Assembly (NCBI GenBank): GCA_026874595.1
Contig: CM049320.1
Coordinates: 8,189,464 to 8,253,463, forward strand
From: Sipunculus nudus
Taxonomy: Eukaryota; Annelida; Sipuncula; Golfingiida; Sipunculidae
Length of the DNA stretch: 64,000 bases
Direction: 5' to 3'
Shown one piece after another: positions 13,301 to 28,100 of the stretch. The translations under genes and the position numbers were made by a program. How positions within the stretch are numbered: the first letter of the stretch is position 1; every line of letters starts with the position of its first letter. The notes under the pieces are model-generated. The model was not told where the DNA came from. It searched no databases and worked only from the letters and a program-made list of their open reading frames with translations.

Positions 13301-16300
13301 TGAGTGATCATTTTGAATGTAAAGTTAAAACAAAGGGCCGCTGTGTATTAAACCGCGACTGGCTATACTGAAGGGTAAATCACAAGCACTTCAATTGCTG
13401 TTAGTGTAGATTTCGGTTAAATTTGTTACTTTTCTGAGTCATTTCCTTATAACTATTACTTATTTTACATTTCCTAGCCTTTTCATCATACTTTATGGTC
13501 CATCTCATTATAAATATTATTTTGCATTTTGTGTTACAAGCCTTTCGATGTCGCCAACATGCATGGGTGAAGGTGCACTGACCGTCTATATATTTTGATG
13601 TCCTTGAAAATAATTTTCAGGTCCTTGTAAAGTGCTTGAAAAGTGCTTGAAATTTTTCTCATGATAAGTGTACGAACCCTATAATAATATCAATACATGA
13701 TCAACCTTCATCTTAATATACAAAGGATATAAAGCATAGAAGACAAAGAAAACACTCTCAGTATCATCAGGTAGTCACCTTACAATAATAAAGTATCAAC
13801 AAAGTCCATATTACGCAAGTTCTTAAATGGATTAGTCCATTTCTAACACAAGACAGAGTTTGTCAATAGGACGCACCAGAGTTGATGTTTTAGTTTTAAC
13901 CTTTACTTGACGCACAAACCCTTTTCTGTCTGGCATTGTCTCTAACACACGTCCCATTGACCAAGAATTTCTTGGTGCTTTAGCATCTACCAATAAGACA
14001 ATATCTCTAACTTTGAGATTTTGCCTTATACTACACAATTTTTGTCTTTCTTGCAACAATGGAAAGTACTCGTGCACCCTACGCTTCCAGAAAATGTTAC
14101 TCATATACTGCACCTGCCTCCAACGTCGCTCACAGTATAAATCATCCTTAGAAAAAACTCCTGGAGGTAGATTAGGTTTGGTCTTCATCAGTAATAGGTG
14201 ATTCGGTGTTAATGCTTCAAGGTCATTATGTTGGTCAGATAATTTTGTAATTGGCCTGCTGTTGACAATAGCCTCAACTTCACACAAAAGAGTTTGAAAG
14301 CTTTCACTATCTAACCCTTGTTCCTTTATCAGACTATTCAGTATTTTACGCACTGTCCTGATCTGCCTCTCCCATATATCCCCATGGTGGGATCCGGTAG
14401 GTGGGTTGAATGTCCAGTCAATATTCAACTGCAACATATCACTATGAATCCGAGATAAGTTCCATGAATTAATAGCGTCTCTCAGATCACGTTCAGCACT
14501 GACCAAAGTTGTTCCATTATCTGATATGATGATTTTCACTTGACTCCTGCGGGCAATAATCCTTCGCAACGCAAGAATATTTGAATCAGTGTCAAGAGAT
14601 GCTGCGACCTCCAAATGTATTGCTCGAACTGTGAGACATGTGAAAAGAACACCAAAGCGTTTTACCATAGAGCGGCCTCTCTTTTTATTAAATGGACCAA
14701 AATAATCAACCCCAACGTAAGTGAATGGTGGCTCATCTGCAGCTAGTCTATCTTTAGGTAAATCACTCATTTTCTGTTCAAGCACAGGAGATATCAACTT
14801 CTTGCATGTAACACACTTTGACAGAATTCTCCGAACAGCTGAAGGTCCTTGTATTATCCAATACCTTTTGCGTAACTCGGACAGAATATGATTTCTGCCT
14901 GAATGTCCTGAAGAATGATAATTTATCAGTCTATCAGTAGGACTTTTAGTATCTGTGTTTTTTGGCAAACCTGCTGACAGACTCAGTTGTGATACTTTAA
15001 CCCTTTTTATCTCAGGGTCATCTGCCAGTACATCTGAGATTTCAGAATATTCTGGCCATTCACTTTCATAGTTCCACAAAAACTTTGGACCTTTCACCCA
15101 GCGGCAGTTTTCAGTCAGCTCATCAGCAGAAAAAACACGTGATGCTTCATCAACAGGATTCAGCTTGGTGTTTACATATCTCCACTGAGATGTATCAGAC
15201 CCTTCATGAATTACTGAAAGTCTGTTTGCTACAAATGTGTGAAATCTAGATGCTGTATTTCTAATATAACGGATCACAGACATGCTATCAGTCCAAAAAT
15301 AGGATTTATCAATTGGGATCTCAAGCTCTTTGCCTAATAGCTTATCAACACGCACAGCAATGGTGGATGTAGTCAGTTCTAATCGTGGCACTGTTACCTT
15401 TTTTAAAGGTGCTACTCTGGATTTGCCCATAACAAAGCTACAATGAATGTCTCCTTTGATATGTACCAGTTTAAGGTTTGACACAACACCATATCCCTGT
15501 TCACACGCATCAGAGAAATGATGTAACTCAGTACTCTGCATGTCATCAAAATCAACTGTTTTAAAACATCTGTTCTCATAAAATGATTCTAGTTTCTGAA
15601 CCTCCATTTTCCATTCTGTCCATTCCTCTGCTAATCTATTTGGAATGGTCTCATCCCAAGCTAAGTTCAAGCGACACAGTTCTTGCAAAATAAGTTTTGC
15701 CTTTAGTACATATGGAGCTAGAAATCCCAGAGGGTCATATATTGAGCTCACCACTGTAAGAATCCCACGTCTGGTTGTTGGTTTATCTTTAATATCAATT
15801 TTGAACATAAATTTGTCAGTTTCAACACACCATTTAATACCTAGTGCCCTTTCTACTGGTAAAGTATCTTGGTCTAGGTCAAGATCCTGAACCTCTTTAG
15901 CTCTTTCATTTTCGGGAATAGAATCCATAACTTCCCTGCTATTACTAATCCATTTTGTCAGATGAAATTCACCCTCTGAACAAATGTCTCTCAATTCTTT
16001 ACACAGGCTTATAGCTTTACTGACAATATCTACAGATTTTAAACAGTCATCTACATAGAAATTGTTCAAGATCGTATCTGTTGCTTCTTTGCGATATTTT
16101 CCTTTGTTATCTGTTGCAGTCTGTCGCAAAGCAAAATTTGCACATGCCGGTGAAGATGCTGCCCCGAATAACTATCTGTTACTCAATTACAGGCTGATTA
16201 ATGTTTCCGTTTTGATACCATAAAAACCGAAGCAGACTGGTATCCTCATCTGGTACACGAACCTGATGAAACATTGACTCTATATCAGACATCATAGCTA

Positions 16301-19300
16301 TCTTACCCTGGCGAAACCTAATCAAAGTTCCAATGAGTGTATTTGTTAGATTTGGACCCTGAAGGAGTTTTCCGTGAAGAGAAGTTCCTCCATACCTAGC
16401 TGCACAGTCAAAAACTACTCTCAGTTTCTTTTTAACTGGATGATGTACTCCGTGGTGAGGAAGATACCATACTCTGCCATCATCTTGGTCAAGCTGGTCT
16501 GATGGCACCTGGCGTGCATGACCTTCATTCAACAGTTTGTCTATGCATGATTTATATTCCTCATGAAATTCGACATCTCTGACAAATCTTCTGGTAAGCA
16601 GTGCTAACCTTTGTTCTGCTTGTTTTCTGTTGTTTGGCATGACAGTTTCATTACATCTCAATGGTAATCTAATGGTATAATGACCGTCTGTCAGCTGAAT
16701 AGACTCACTTACTATTTTGAGAAACTGCCTGTCCTCCTTGGAGGGCTCTGGCTCATCATCAACGGTTCTCTCACTAATGTCATGATCAAAATGATTGCGC
16801 AGCTGATCTTCTAAAGTAGGTACCTCACGAATGCTAATTCTGTTCACTGACATCTATGGGTCCATTTATCACCCAACCCAGCATGGTTTTTACTGCGAAA
16901 GGACCATTGTCTTTACCTGTATAACATCATGAGGTTCCATTACCCTTGGGGAATTTACTCCTATAAGAAGTCCAACATTAGCATCCCCATAAATCTGATG
17001 TAAAGGCACATTCTGTAAGTATGGCCATTTTATCAAATCATCAGATGTTATTATATCCTTTCCTGTTACTGGAAGAGTAGGCTGAGTCAGTACAGGTGGT
17101 AGTTCAGCTACATGTTTACCATCTACTGATGTGATCCCTAAGTCTGGTAATACATAACTGTCCTGTAGCCTTTCATTCTCCATTGTACACAAAACAATCT
17201 TAGTTTTCTTTCCTTCTATACCTAACTGTCTCTTAACTTGCTCTGAACAGAATGTGGCAGTGCTTCCTTTGTCAAGAAAGGCATGTGTTTCAACAAACTT
17301 GTCACTGTTTTTAGCTTTGATCCTAACTAGAACAATAGCAACGACTGATCGCTGAGCGCCGGCCCCCATATAACTACTAGATGCTGATGACATTGTGACA
17401 GTATTGTTCACTTCACTGGCTACATTTGGGGGGGGGGGGGGGGGGGGTTCTGGTTATTGCGTTCTACATGAAGCACTGATGGGTGACATCTATTACAAGT
17501 GGTACAAAAGGTTCTACGATGACAATTAAATCTTTGGTGACCGGACTTCAAACATACAAAACACAAACCTTTAGATCTGAGAAAGTCATACCTACTTTTC
17601 AGTGGTTGTGACTTTAAACTTAAGCAACAGTCGAGAGTATGTTTTGGTGAATGACAATATATATAAGGTTTCTGGAATGCTAGTCCTTTATTAGACTTTG
17701 TTGAGTCATTAGTCACCTCATTCCTTGGTCCTGTCACTGCAACATCAATTGCAAATTTCTTTTGGTATTTGTATGAGACCATGGCTTTACAGTCTGTTTT
17801 GTGACTAAGGAGCTTTTGTCAAATGTAGGATCATTAGCTTTCTTGGCCTCTTTCCAAACAAAGTCAACCAACTGGGAGAATTTGAGAATGTGATTACGTT
17901 CTTTGGTATCTTGGACAATTGTTCTCCACCTATCTTGTAAATAGTATGGTAATTTGCTGACCAACAATCTCAAGTTCTCTGAGTATTCCAGCACATTTGC
18001 TGCTTCAACACTCTGTACTGCATATTCACATTCACGAAGGAATATATAAAAACTCATCAAGTCCCTTTGCATTTTCCGGTTTGATAACTGGCCAGTCCAG
18101 TGCCCTCTTGACAAAAGCATGAGCAATAACATCGGGATCTCCATATCCACTTTTAAATTCCTCCATAACTGCGAAATAGCCAACCTTCGAGTCTAAATGA
18201 GCATAGCCTTTTACTATTCTGTTAGCCTCACCCACAGTGAACTGGTCTAAATAATTCATTCTCTCATCAAAAGAGTCTGTGTTTGCTACAATTCTAGCAT
18301 CAAATTGTCTCATGCAACGTTGGTAGTCCATAGGACCACCACAAAATTTCTGAATATCAGATAAGGCTTTCTCAGTTCTCTAGCTACAGACAAGGGTTCA
18401 GGACTGTCTGTTACAGTTTCTTTAGACATGTTAATCTTTTGTTGTGGTACAAACTCACTGGCATTTGGATCTAAGTGAGCATGTTCAATTAAAGGTTGAG
18501 CAGCGGCTTTTTGAGCATGTACTATCACACTGGAATGAACAGGTTTGAATGACAGTCTTTCTTCAAAATCATTGAGCACATTAGATTTAGCTTCTGCTAT
18601 TGCTAATTCAGTCTTTAACTGCAGCTCCTGCTCTTTCATTTTTAAGTCAAGTTTAGCCTGCTCTATTTCTCTTTGTTGTTTTAATGCATTCACTTTAGCT
18701 GTTAGCTCTGCCTTTTTCTGCTGCTCCTCTAATCTAGAGTCGTCTAATTTTGATAATCTGGATATCCTTGAACTGTGTGATGACCGACTGTTACCACTTC
18801 TAATACTATCTGTCTTTACACTCTTTATGGCACAAATACATTTTTCAACTTTAGTCTTTAAATTTCTACATTCAGTGTCTCTCACCCTAAAGTACTCTCT
18901 ATCATCTATCTGTCTTTGCTCCTCATCCATTAGTTCAATACAACGTTCATGGATGGCTAAAAAGTCTTCATACTTTTGGAGCCAGGTAGAGTACTTGGAA
19001 TGGAGCTAAGAAATTTCAGTATTTCCTTTAATTCCCTGGCGTATTTCAACAGTTATCTGTAACACAGTCCGATAACTATGTTCTCTTTTCTTGAATCTAA
19101 GTTCAAGTTCATACTGAAGGCCTTTACTAGACATTTTATGTGTCCTAGCACTTTTCCTGATTTGGGCCTCACTATCAGAGAGAGTATTCCTACTATCAGC
19201 CATGATATGTTGGCACTGGGTCCAAGATTTTTTGCTCACAAGTTTTGTAAAAAATGTAGTGCCTCCAATAATGACAAAACCTGTAAATGCGTTCATGACG

Positions 19301-22300
19301 ATTTACTGAAACAAACAAAGAAAACTCATAACTAATAATCCCTGTAGCAGGCCCTAAGTAACAAAGTAGTGATAAGTGCCTTCATAAGTGACAAAATAGT
19401 TACTGTTTAAGTGCCAATGCACAAGCATTGACATCAATAAAGGCACCTCTATCATGAAGAAATAGCTTCATGCCACACCATGATATAATTAGAAATACAA
19501 TGTGAACTAAATAAGTCCGTAATAAGTAAAGTTTGGTTAATCAACCCTAGTCTCTAAAATTATTATGCAGGGAATTAGCATCTTAAATAATAATTCTGAA
19601 TGGTATAATTTATGATAGGAGTGGCCATAAACTCAAGGTGGTCAAACTTTAGCATCAACAAACTATCAATTTTAAACTGCTTAAATTGCTGACCCTTTGT
19701 CTTTAAATAATCAATTAATTAATGAATATTCTTTACATCATGGTTCATATTAAAGAGTAAATATTCTTACCAAAAATTGGTATTTTGTCCAGATCACTAC
19801 TTGACAAACCATGGCTGCCTACTTCAAGTTTCAAAATGGCTGAGCTTCCTGTCTTTACCATAAAAACTAAATTGTTTACAACCTTGACCTTAGTTACCAG
19901 TGGCTCTGCCTAAATTACCATAAGTACTTGAAAAAATAATATAATATAATAGCTCTCACACACTCTGGGGGTCATTCCGTCCTCCCGTCATTCCGAAATC
20001 AAATAGTTGTACGGACTATTTTTCGCAATGACTGCAGATATTGGCCTGATTTTTGGTGTGTGGGCAGATAATGACCAGTTTCATATCGAGTTCGCGTTTC
20101 GTCCCGGTTGACTTACTTTTGACGTTATAACGGCTCCTGAACATAGAAAATTTCATAAAAAATTGTAATTTTCATTATAAATTCACTTGTAAGGACTTTT
20201 TTTGCAATGCCAGCAGATATTGGCCTGATTGTTGGTGTGTTGGAAAATTATGACTAGTTACAGATCGAGTTTGCGTTTTGTCCCGGTGGACCTACTTTTA
20301 ACCATATGATTGCTCCTGAACAAAGAAAATTTCAAGAAAAATATAAATATTTATGACAAATGCAGATGTTAGGCTTTTTTTCTATTTCGCAATTCTTGCA
20401 GATATTGGCCTAATTTTTGGTATGTATGCGCGTAATGACCACTTACAGATCGAAATTACGTTTTGTATCGGTTGACCTAATTTTGACCATATGACGGCTC
20501 CTGAACATAGAATATTTCACGAACAAAATAGAAATTGTCCACACTTATGCACATGTATGGACTTTTTTTCACAATGCCTGCGTATATTAGCCTAATTTTG
20601 GTGTGTGGCTGGATCATGACCAGTTACAGATCGAGTTTTGTCCCGTATTACGTCAAAAGAACAGAAAATTCCATGCAAATATTAATTTTCATGATAAATA
20701 TACCTGTACGGACTTTCTTCGCAGTGCTTGCAGATATTGAAATGATTTATTGTTCCTCGTCAGATCATGACCAGTTACAGATCGAGTCTGCGTTTCGTCG
20801 CAGTTGTCTTACATAGAACATAGAAATTTCATAAAAATTTAATTTTCATGATATATCCACATAGACGGACTTTTTAGCAATGCCTGCGGATATTGGCCTC
20901 ATTTTTGGTGTGTGGGTGCATAATAACAACTTACAGATCGAGTTCAGATTTTGTCCTGGTTCACCTAATTTTGACCGAATGACAGCTCCTGAACATAGAA
21001 AATTTTACAAACTTTAACAAATATTCCTTATTTGCTCCAGGTGGGGGCATTTGTGTCGTCCAGACACATCTAGTTTCATAATATCCTGGTAGGTCCTTGG
21101 AAAATCTCCTTGCGTAAAAAAACCGCTAAGCGTCATGACCCATGGGTCACTTGTTCTCAAATCGTTCTTCGTTTTCCTTGAGAATTGGCGGCCTTTTTGT
21201 GTTATCCAGATTTACAAATTGGCTTTGCATGTCTTTCAGTCTATGTACACCAAATTTCTACAGTCATTCTTTGAAGATATTGTGGGTTTGTGAACAAGTA
21301 ACTCAATCCAGAGCGTTAAGACAATTGTTATGACACGTGAACCATGCTGACTCCCAAGGAATATTGATAATGCAAATCATTGGCCGTTCCTTGGATTTTA
21401 TTAATTTAATAGTCCACATAGTTCTTACTGTTCTGTCCCTGACCCTGAATGCTGACCCATTAGGTAAAAAAAATTCTGATGTTCCCCTGAAGTAATTAAA
21501 AACTAACATTATAATATGATGTGTTCAATAATATCTTTCCTGTTAGAAGCATCGTTATCTAGCTACGGAGTTTTAATTAAAATATATTAGCTAATGATTT
21601 TCATTTATTGTATAGTCTACCCACCGCACAAGATATATTTATTGGAATTCCATATTTAATTTTATTCCAGCATGTGGTAGCGTAAGTAGTCCCCCCGTGA
21701 TATCTCAACCCGACGTCGGCTACCTTGCTTCACCGAATTATGCCAACAATTATGCAAATGATCTGTACTGTGGCTGGCGACTTAACGCCGGGACTGGAAG
21801 GGTAAGTGTTATCATACAAATGCAAAGATAACAACAACAAAATAAAACCACAAATATTATCTCATGGTTAGTGGTTGGACATGCAAACATCCAAGGACTG
21901 GTTTGAAACTGCTTCCGTCCATACATCTTGGATAACTTTCCCATAAAAGACACGTAGTGTGTGTCTCCAACTATCATTTGTCGACGATAACTTCAGCGTA
22001 AGCATTAGCATTATTATTCATAACTACGATTAACCCCGGAAATCGCTCTTCCTAGTACCACACAAGTTTTTTTTCTTCATATATCAATACTCTTTACATC
22101 AAAAGATACAGAAATTAAGAAGAAGTCTCCTATTCGGTGACAAAAGGTTAAATTATAGAACTACAAATTATTAAATTTTGAGATGTATTATTTAACTGTC
22201 TCTATTAGCACATCATTATATTGTATTAAATATAGCCTATAAGAAGTCATTAAGTTGTCTATAATTCTATGTATAGTTCTGGTAATTTTCCTGTTTAAAA

Positions 22301-25127
22301 TATTGCCTGGAATGCTTGTCGAGACCTTTTAACATATATTTGTAGCTCTGAAAGCATCATAATGGAACAGAATGGGTTCTATATGTCAAAATCGAACTCC
22401 AGAGAGATTAGAACAAGATTTTCAATAGATTTTCTTTTAAGTAAGATGAATATGATCAAGCAGAGTTGGTAAGAGAAATTACCGAACGTCATGATGTAAC
22501 CTGGTATGTAGAAAATTTTGACAGGGCAGAATTGGACATACGACTTTTGACTGTGCACACTTTTTTCGTTATAAAGCATGATAAATGTCTTCCATTTTTA
22601 CGAGGATATAGTATTTTTTGTAATGTTTGTAGGAAATAAATGATGATAGTATTAATCAATTGGCCGTATTTCCATACATGACAAACTATTAACTAAATTT
22701 ACATACATGAACAGTAACACATTTTAAAAATCAATTCGCCTTATTATAACGCTGTTCCTCTTAAGGCGAGGGAATAATCGAAACTCTCTGCTTAGTTAGT
22801 TTCCTCCACAAATATACCTATATATCCTATGTCACCAGGTTCAGCAGACTTCGTCTGCCAATCATTATCTTAATGACTTTGAATACCTCTTAAGTTTAGT
22901 GGTAATGAAACGAACAAGATACCTATAAAATCTGACACAATATATACCATTACGTTTACCCGTGTTGACCTATATAGCCCAGATGTATTAATTATATCAT
23001 TAATCGTTTTAATTTCAGTTGTATCATATATTTAAAGTGTATTAATAACAAATCCGTTCATGAGGAAGGGATGTGTATAAATGATGAAGAATTAAGAAAG
23101 AATTACACTGTCCTGTGTGTGCAAGGTTTTATACTGGACAAAGAAACCAAGGAGCTTTTCCGCCTAGAGAGAATGACAGACTCTTCGTTCATGATTTTTT
23201 TATAGCAGTTTGTTCGGTGGCCATGCTTATCAAAGTTTTAGATGAATACTTCCTTGGAATTTGAAATTTAGATTCCATGGTCAACATGATCACCACAAGT
23301 AACTGTTCTTTTTTAGATTGTGGATCGCTAACGTGTGCGATAGCAGTGAAATCAAAATGATAATTCGGTAATAGTTCCACAAAATAACAGGTCTTTCCAG
23401 CACGATTAAATTGTCCTTTATCTTTTCTGCTCTATTATCTTCCGTTCATTATTATAATTAGTATTATTTTTATCAGTAGTTGTAGTACTAGTAGAAGTAT
23501 GAGTAGTAGTAGTATATTTCTTGTTGTTATTTCAACAGATTACTATAGTATTCAATGACTTCTGCACGCATTCTGGCTATGATTACGTTCAAATATTTGA
23601 TGGCCCTACCACCGGATCAAATTTAATTATCCAACACAGCGGCTGCACTCTGCCGCCTGTGACAGAACCTAGCTCAAGCCAGGCCTTCGTGCTGTTTCGC
23701 ATAGACGGATCCGGTACCAACAGGGGATTCCATCTTACCTACGAATTTATAATTGGTAAGGGTTGTTTTAACAATATTTTTTATTGTGAAGAGTCACTGT
23801 AGAGTAATATTCTTTAGCATTTTCCACGAATCGATCGTGTGCTTATATTAAATGGGTCGACTGTTTTCTTTGCCGCATGAAAACATGTTTTTATAAAAAA
23901 AAACTTTGACAACCTTATTCTTCTTTCATAATACTAAAATACCAGAGAATCTTCTGGCCTGCCACCGTGTGGAATCTTTGATTCATCAAATGAAATGACG
24001 AAGACAGCTAGTCTACTGTGTTCGTAATATCCTGAAAGTTAACAGATCTATGAGAATTTTCATGCGCATATTAGCATCATTTAATAATGTTTCAATAAAC
24101 CAAGGCAAGCTTCGTTATTCCTTACCTAAAATAACACGCTCTGCTTTAGAATTAGGTGCCGTTCACCTATCAGCCCGAGTGAACGTCACAAAGAAATACA
24201 CAAATAGGATATGAATCATGCCCGTATGTAGAATGTTACGCCCGGTTTTGTCGTGGTATATGGTAGTATGTATTGTGCACCATACACCATTATGTGTCCC
24301 CATTCGAAAATAAAATGTTTCTGCAATTATGTCGCGTTTGGCATTATGTCAATGTCACCATCATTTGTTGAAACTTACGAAAGTTATGTTACAGACTGTG
24401 GAATACCAACCGACCCTATCGTTATCCAGTTTGAGCCTACAGGTTCCCTGACATCGCCTTCCCCTTACCCTTCGTACGCAAACTGTGCCTGGCTCTTCAC
24501 TGCTGAGGATGAACTCGTAAGATGATTACTATAGTCTTGGGATATGGTAGTCTTGAAAACTTGCGAGTGGATATCAATGAAAAGGTTATTTTTCCACAAT
24601 TTTTTGTTTATTGGATTTCGACTGTTCTGCAGTGGAAGAACAAATTGAAAGCGAATGCTGACAAAACTGAAGACACCTTAGTATCCCCTACGAAATTACA
24701 AAATGGCATACCTAGCTGTGCTTTCCATTTGTACTCATAAAATACTACTTCATCAAAACTAAGAAATATTGCCGTCCCATTTTATTCACATGCATCCTTG
24801 GAAGACCAAGTTCCTGCAATTTTGAGATATTCACATTTACATATTAATAAAACCAGTGAAATAGAAAGTCTTTTGAACAAATACGGAATTCCTATCATTC
24901 TTGAAATACGTTTTATTACATTCAGTTTATTTATATCAAAATTACTTGTCCGTTCATATTAAGCTTAAATGTTCCGCTATAAATTATCTATGTACGTTCC
25001 AGAAATAAGGTCAATATTAAGTAATTTGTAAACGTCGTGGATATCCACATAAGGAACCTTAAAAAATACAGCAAGAAATATATTTTGAGACTCAACTATG
25101 TAACTTTTGAGGTAGTGACTCTTTTTT

Positions 25128-25165
<38 letters not shown>

Positions 25166-28100
25166 ATTAATTATTTAATCAAAATTCAATTCTATACAAG
25201 AAATCAGATTTTGCATTAATTGTTTTAAGTTATTAGAATAAACATACACACACGTGTATATACTGTATAATTTAATCAGCATTGCTTACAGGGGAAAAAT
25301 GTGCCATGGTCAAAGGTTGGCTAAAAAAGTTAGTATAAATGTAACTGAATTGTTTTACCCAGCTTTGACCTTGGAACATTTGTTTTCCAGTAAGCACTAC
25401 TGATTTAATTATACAGCATGTTCATAAAGGAATTAATCTTATTATTTCTGAAATTTGGAAATAAAAATTTAAAATGGGGCTAATTTTTTTAAGTTCTTGA
25501 AGGTGTTCAAAAACTGGCGATCTTGAGCATGATCTTCAAGGTCAAATAAGCAGAAAGTGTAGTGATAGTAAGTCTCTAAGATGTTTTATGAACGCCATAA
25601 CTTAATAAGTTTTGCATATTTTAGCCTCAGATTCGACACATATCAACGATGGTTTATTGTACCTTTTCCTCTAAGACTCATCACTCCATTAACTATTTCA
25701 GATTTTACCTACAACGTCAACATCAGCTCAGCCCTTTTTGTTTTATTTTAGATAGTCTGAACATAGCATCAATTCTGTTAGATTTTCAAGATGCATTTCT
25801 CATCGTCTTATATACTGACACAAATGTATTCACCAGGTCAGTTTAAGGTAAATTCGAACGTCACCGGATAATAAGATAATAAGGGAAAGATAATAAGGGA
25901 AACGTGGTTAAAAATATCAAATAATGTTTTGTTTATTTTTATCATTAGTTGTATTGATCAGTTGATCGGTATGTTCCTGAATAAAGTATTGGAACTTACT
26001 ATACTACGGTTTGTTATGATAAGCTGACAGAAGATTATTGAGGTCTAGATGCTTCTCGGAGGCTTAGCTGAATTTCGATGTGATTGGTCTGTAGAACCTC
26101 CGTGACTAAATCATTCCCAAAGTTTTTCTGCGATAAGTAGATATGGAAACCGGCTCCAACGCCGAGGAGAGAGTCAGTCGGGAAGTTTCTTTGCAGCCAG
26201 ACGTGTTGTGAGATGTAGATTTACAACATATGGGGTGTTATGTACCGCGAAAAACGATTTTTGGTCCTAGGACATGCTGTTTATTTGGCCGAGGATAGCG
26301 TTAGCAGTTAACGGCGTGCGAAAGCCAGCCAGAGAACTGCTGAAGAACTGTATTGAGGGATTTGGAGCCAGTCTACTATGGCGGTGGCCAATTGTTTGAC
26401 GTTACCGGGATAAACGGGATGTTTTGTTATAATCTAGCCTTTTTTCTGGACGTTTGCGTGAATGTTCCCGGAAAATATATGTCCGCTGCCTGGGTGTTGT
26501 GACATATATATAATCTGACATTGGTTTTATGTTAACAGTCGACAGCATTTTAGAGTATTTGTCATCATGGTTTAAAGACTTTACGACATAAAAAAATTAC
26601 CATTGTATCACCAGGCAAAGTCCACGATCATACGGTTTTAGCTCGGCCCCACCGCCGCCTTTACCAAACTTGTCATGTGCATATATATAGGTGAGAGCAC
26701 AAAGCCTATTCAAAATTTGGTTGTGATCATTCTAAACAAGACCCCGAGAAGTTAAACGAATACTTATGAAACCATGCGAATAAATGTTAATATGTTCATT
26801 TTCAATGATACCTGGTCTCCATTTATTTTCATTATTGTATTTTAGTTATAAAGTGTGTCTGTTATAGATTGCTAAAAGTTTGAGGTATAGAAAATGTAAG
26901 AGTAAAAGATTACTGAAAAGGTAGGAGCTATACGTCTATGTAAAACATGCCTCGCCCGCATTATGCCATCGTATCGGTCCAAATGTAGACACAAATAAGG
27001 TTGGGTGATATAATGTCTGAAGAGCTGTTACTCTATTTACGTTTTAACCAATCTCAACAGGGTGTTCATCTTCAATTTTCGGAATTCTGCACCCGCCAGT
27101 GCTGCGATTTTGTGCGAATGTACGACGGATCATCCATCTACCACCGTCTGTTAGGGGAACACCGCGGTTGTCAGCTTCCACCGGATATCATATCTTCTGG
27201 GAGATATCTTCTGTTGACCCTGACGTCCACTGATGGCCAAGAGCATGGCTTTAAATCAACATGGGATATGACCATGCCAGGAGGTAACCTTCTTACCTCG
27301 TTGAATTTCCAGTCAATCATGTAGTCTATCATACATCTTAGGTTAAAGTATATGTGATGTTAAAGAGGGTTGTTTATATGTTCTACGGAGTATGCTGCTG
27401 TTCCTACATATATTATTTAAAGAAGGACTATGGACAGTATTTGGCAGAATGTATCGGCTGTAAAACATGTCAGTTACGTTCATGTTAATCTTTATGTGAT
27501 TTAAACCTGACCTTGCAAGCTATCATATTACAAGGCAAGGTTACACTGATAATAATTTTACAGAGTGCGGTGATGAGTTGGATCCGGTGTTACTCACCTC
27601 ATCTACCGGGCGTCTGACATCACCGAGTTATCCGTCAGCCTATTTAGATAACCAAGAATGCGCATGGTTGATCATGGCAGGCTATCAGCAGGTAGGAAGG
27701 ATTAAATCGATACAGTATTACATCACCGTTATCATTTTGCTTTTAACACCCATATAATAATTATAATAATTTATAGTATTTTTAAAGCGCCACTTCTCCG
27801 ATGGTCGGAATCACAGCGCAATTCACACACACATACCCACATACAATTTCATGGAAATCTACTCCCTGTGCCTGACCCAAGAAAAAAAAGATGCATATTA
27901 ATTACCAAAAGCTTGCCGAAAGAGATACCTTTTTTTAAATAAGTTTTAAATTATACAAGAGATGGAGATTTTTTTAGTGTAATGGGAAGTGAATTCCAAA
28001 CTTTTGGGGCTATTATTAAAGGATCTTTCACCGACGACATTACACTTTAAATAAATTTCCGCCAGCCGAGCGCAGCATACGCTAAGGCCGATAGATTATT

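Larger units (their letters stand above)
10814..19962 (-). mobile_element. BEL/Pao-type LTR retrotransposon, degenerate, with a nested insertion
   Basis: Direct repeats of about 700 bp (10814-11523 and 19260-19962) flank a minus-strand Gag-protease-reverse transcriptase-RNase H-integrase order. Family assignment rests on the YVDD box, the long BEL-type Gag, a Pao-style RNase H domain, an HHCC/DDE integrase and a C-terminal domain after the integrase. Several frame breaks lie in Gag, before protease, and inside reverse transcriptase (16129-16179); the protease triad is DKG. The two LTRs differ by scattered substitutions and small indels (about 95 percent identity by eye), so it is not a fresh insertion. 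A separate inverted-repeat element (11791-13680) sits between the pol stop and the 3' LTR. I could not define a target-site duplication. Confidence 0.9.

Noticed and set aside
20535-20816. Plus-strand 93-residue frame
   Set aside because: It lies entirely in the tandem array and its frame is not conserved between units.
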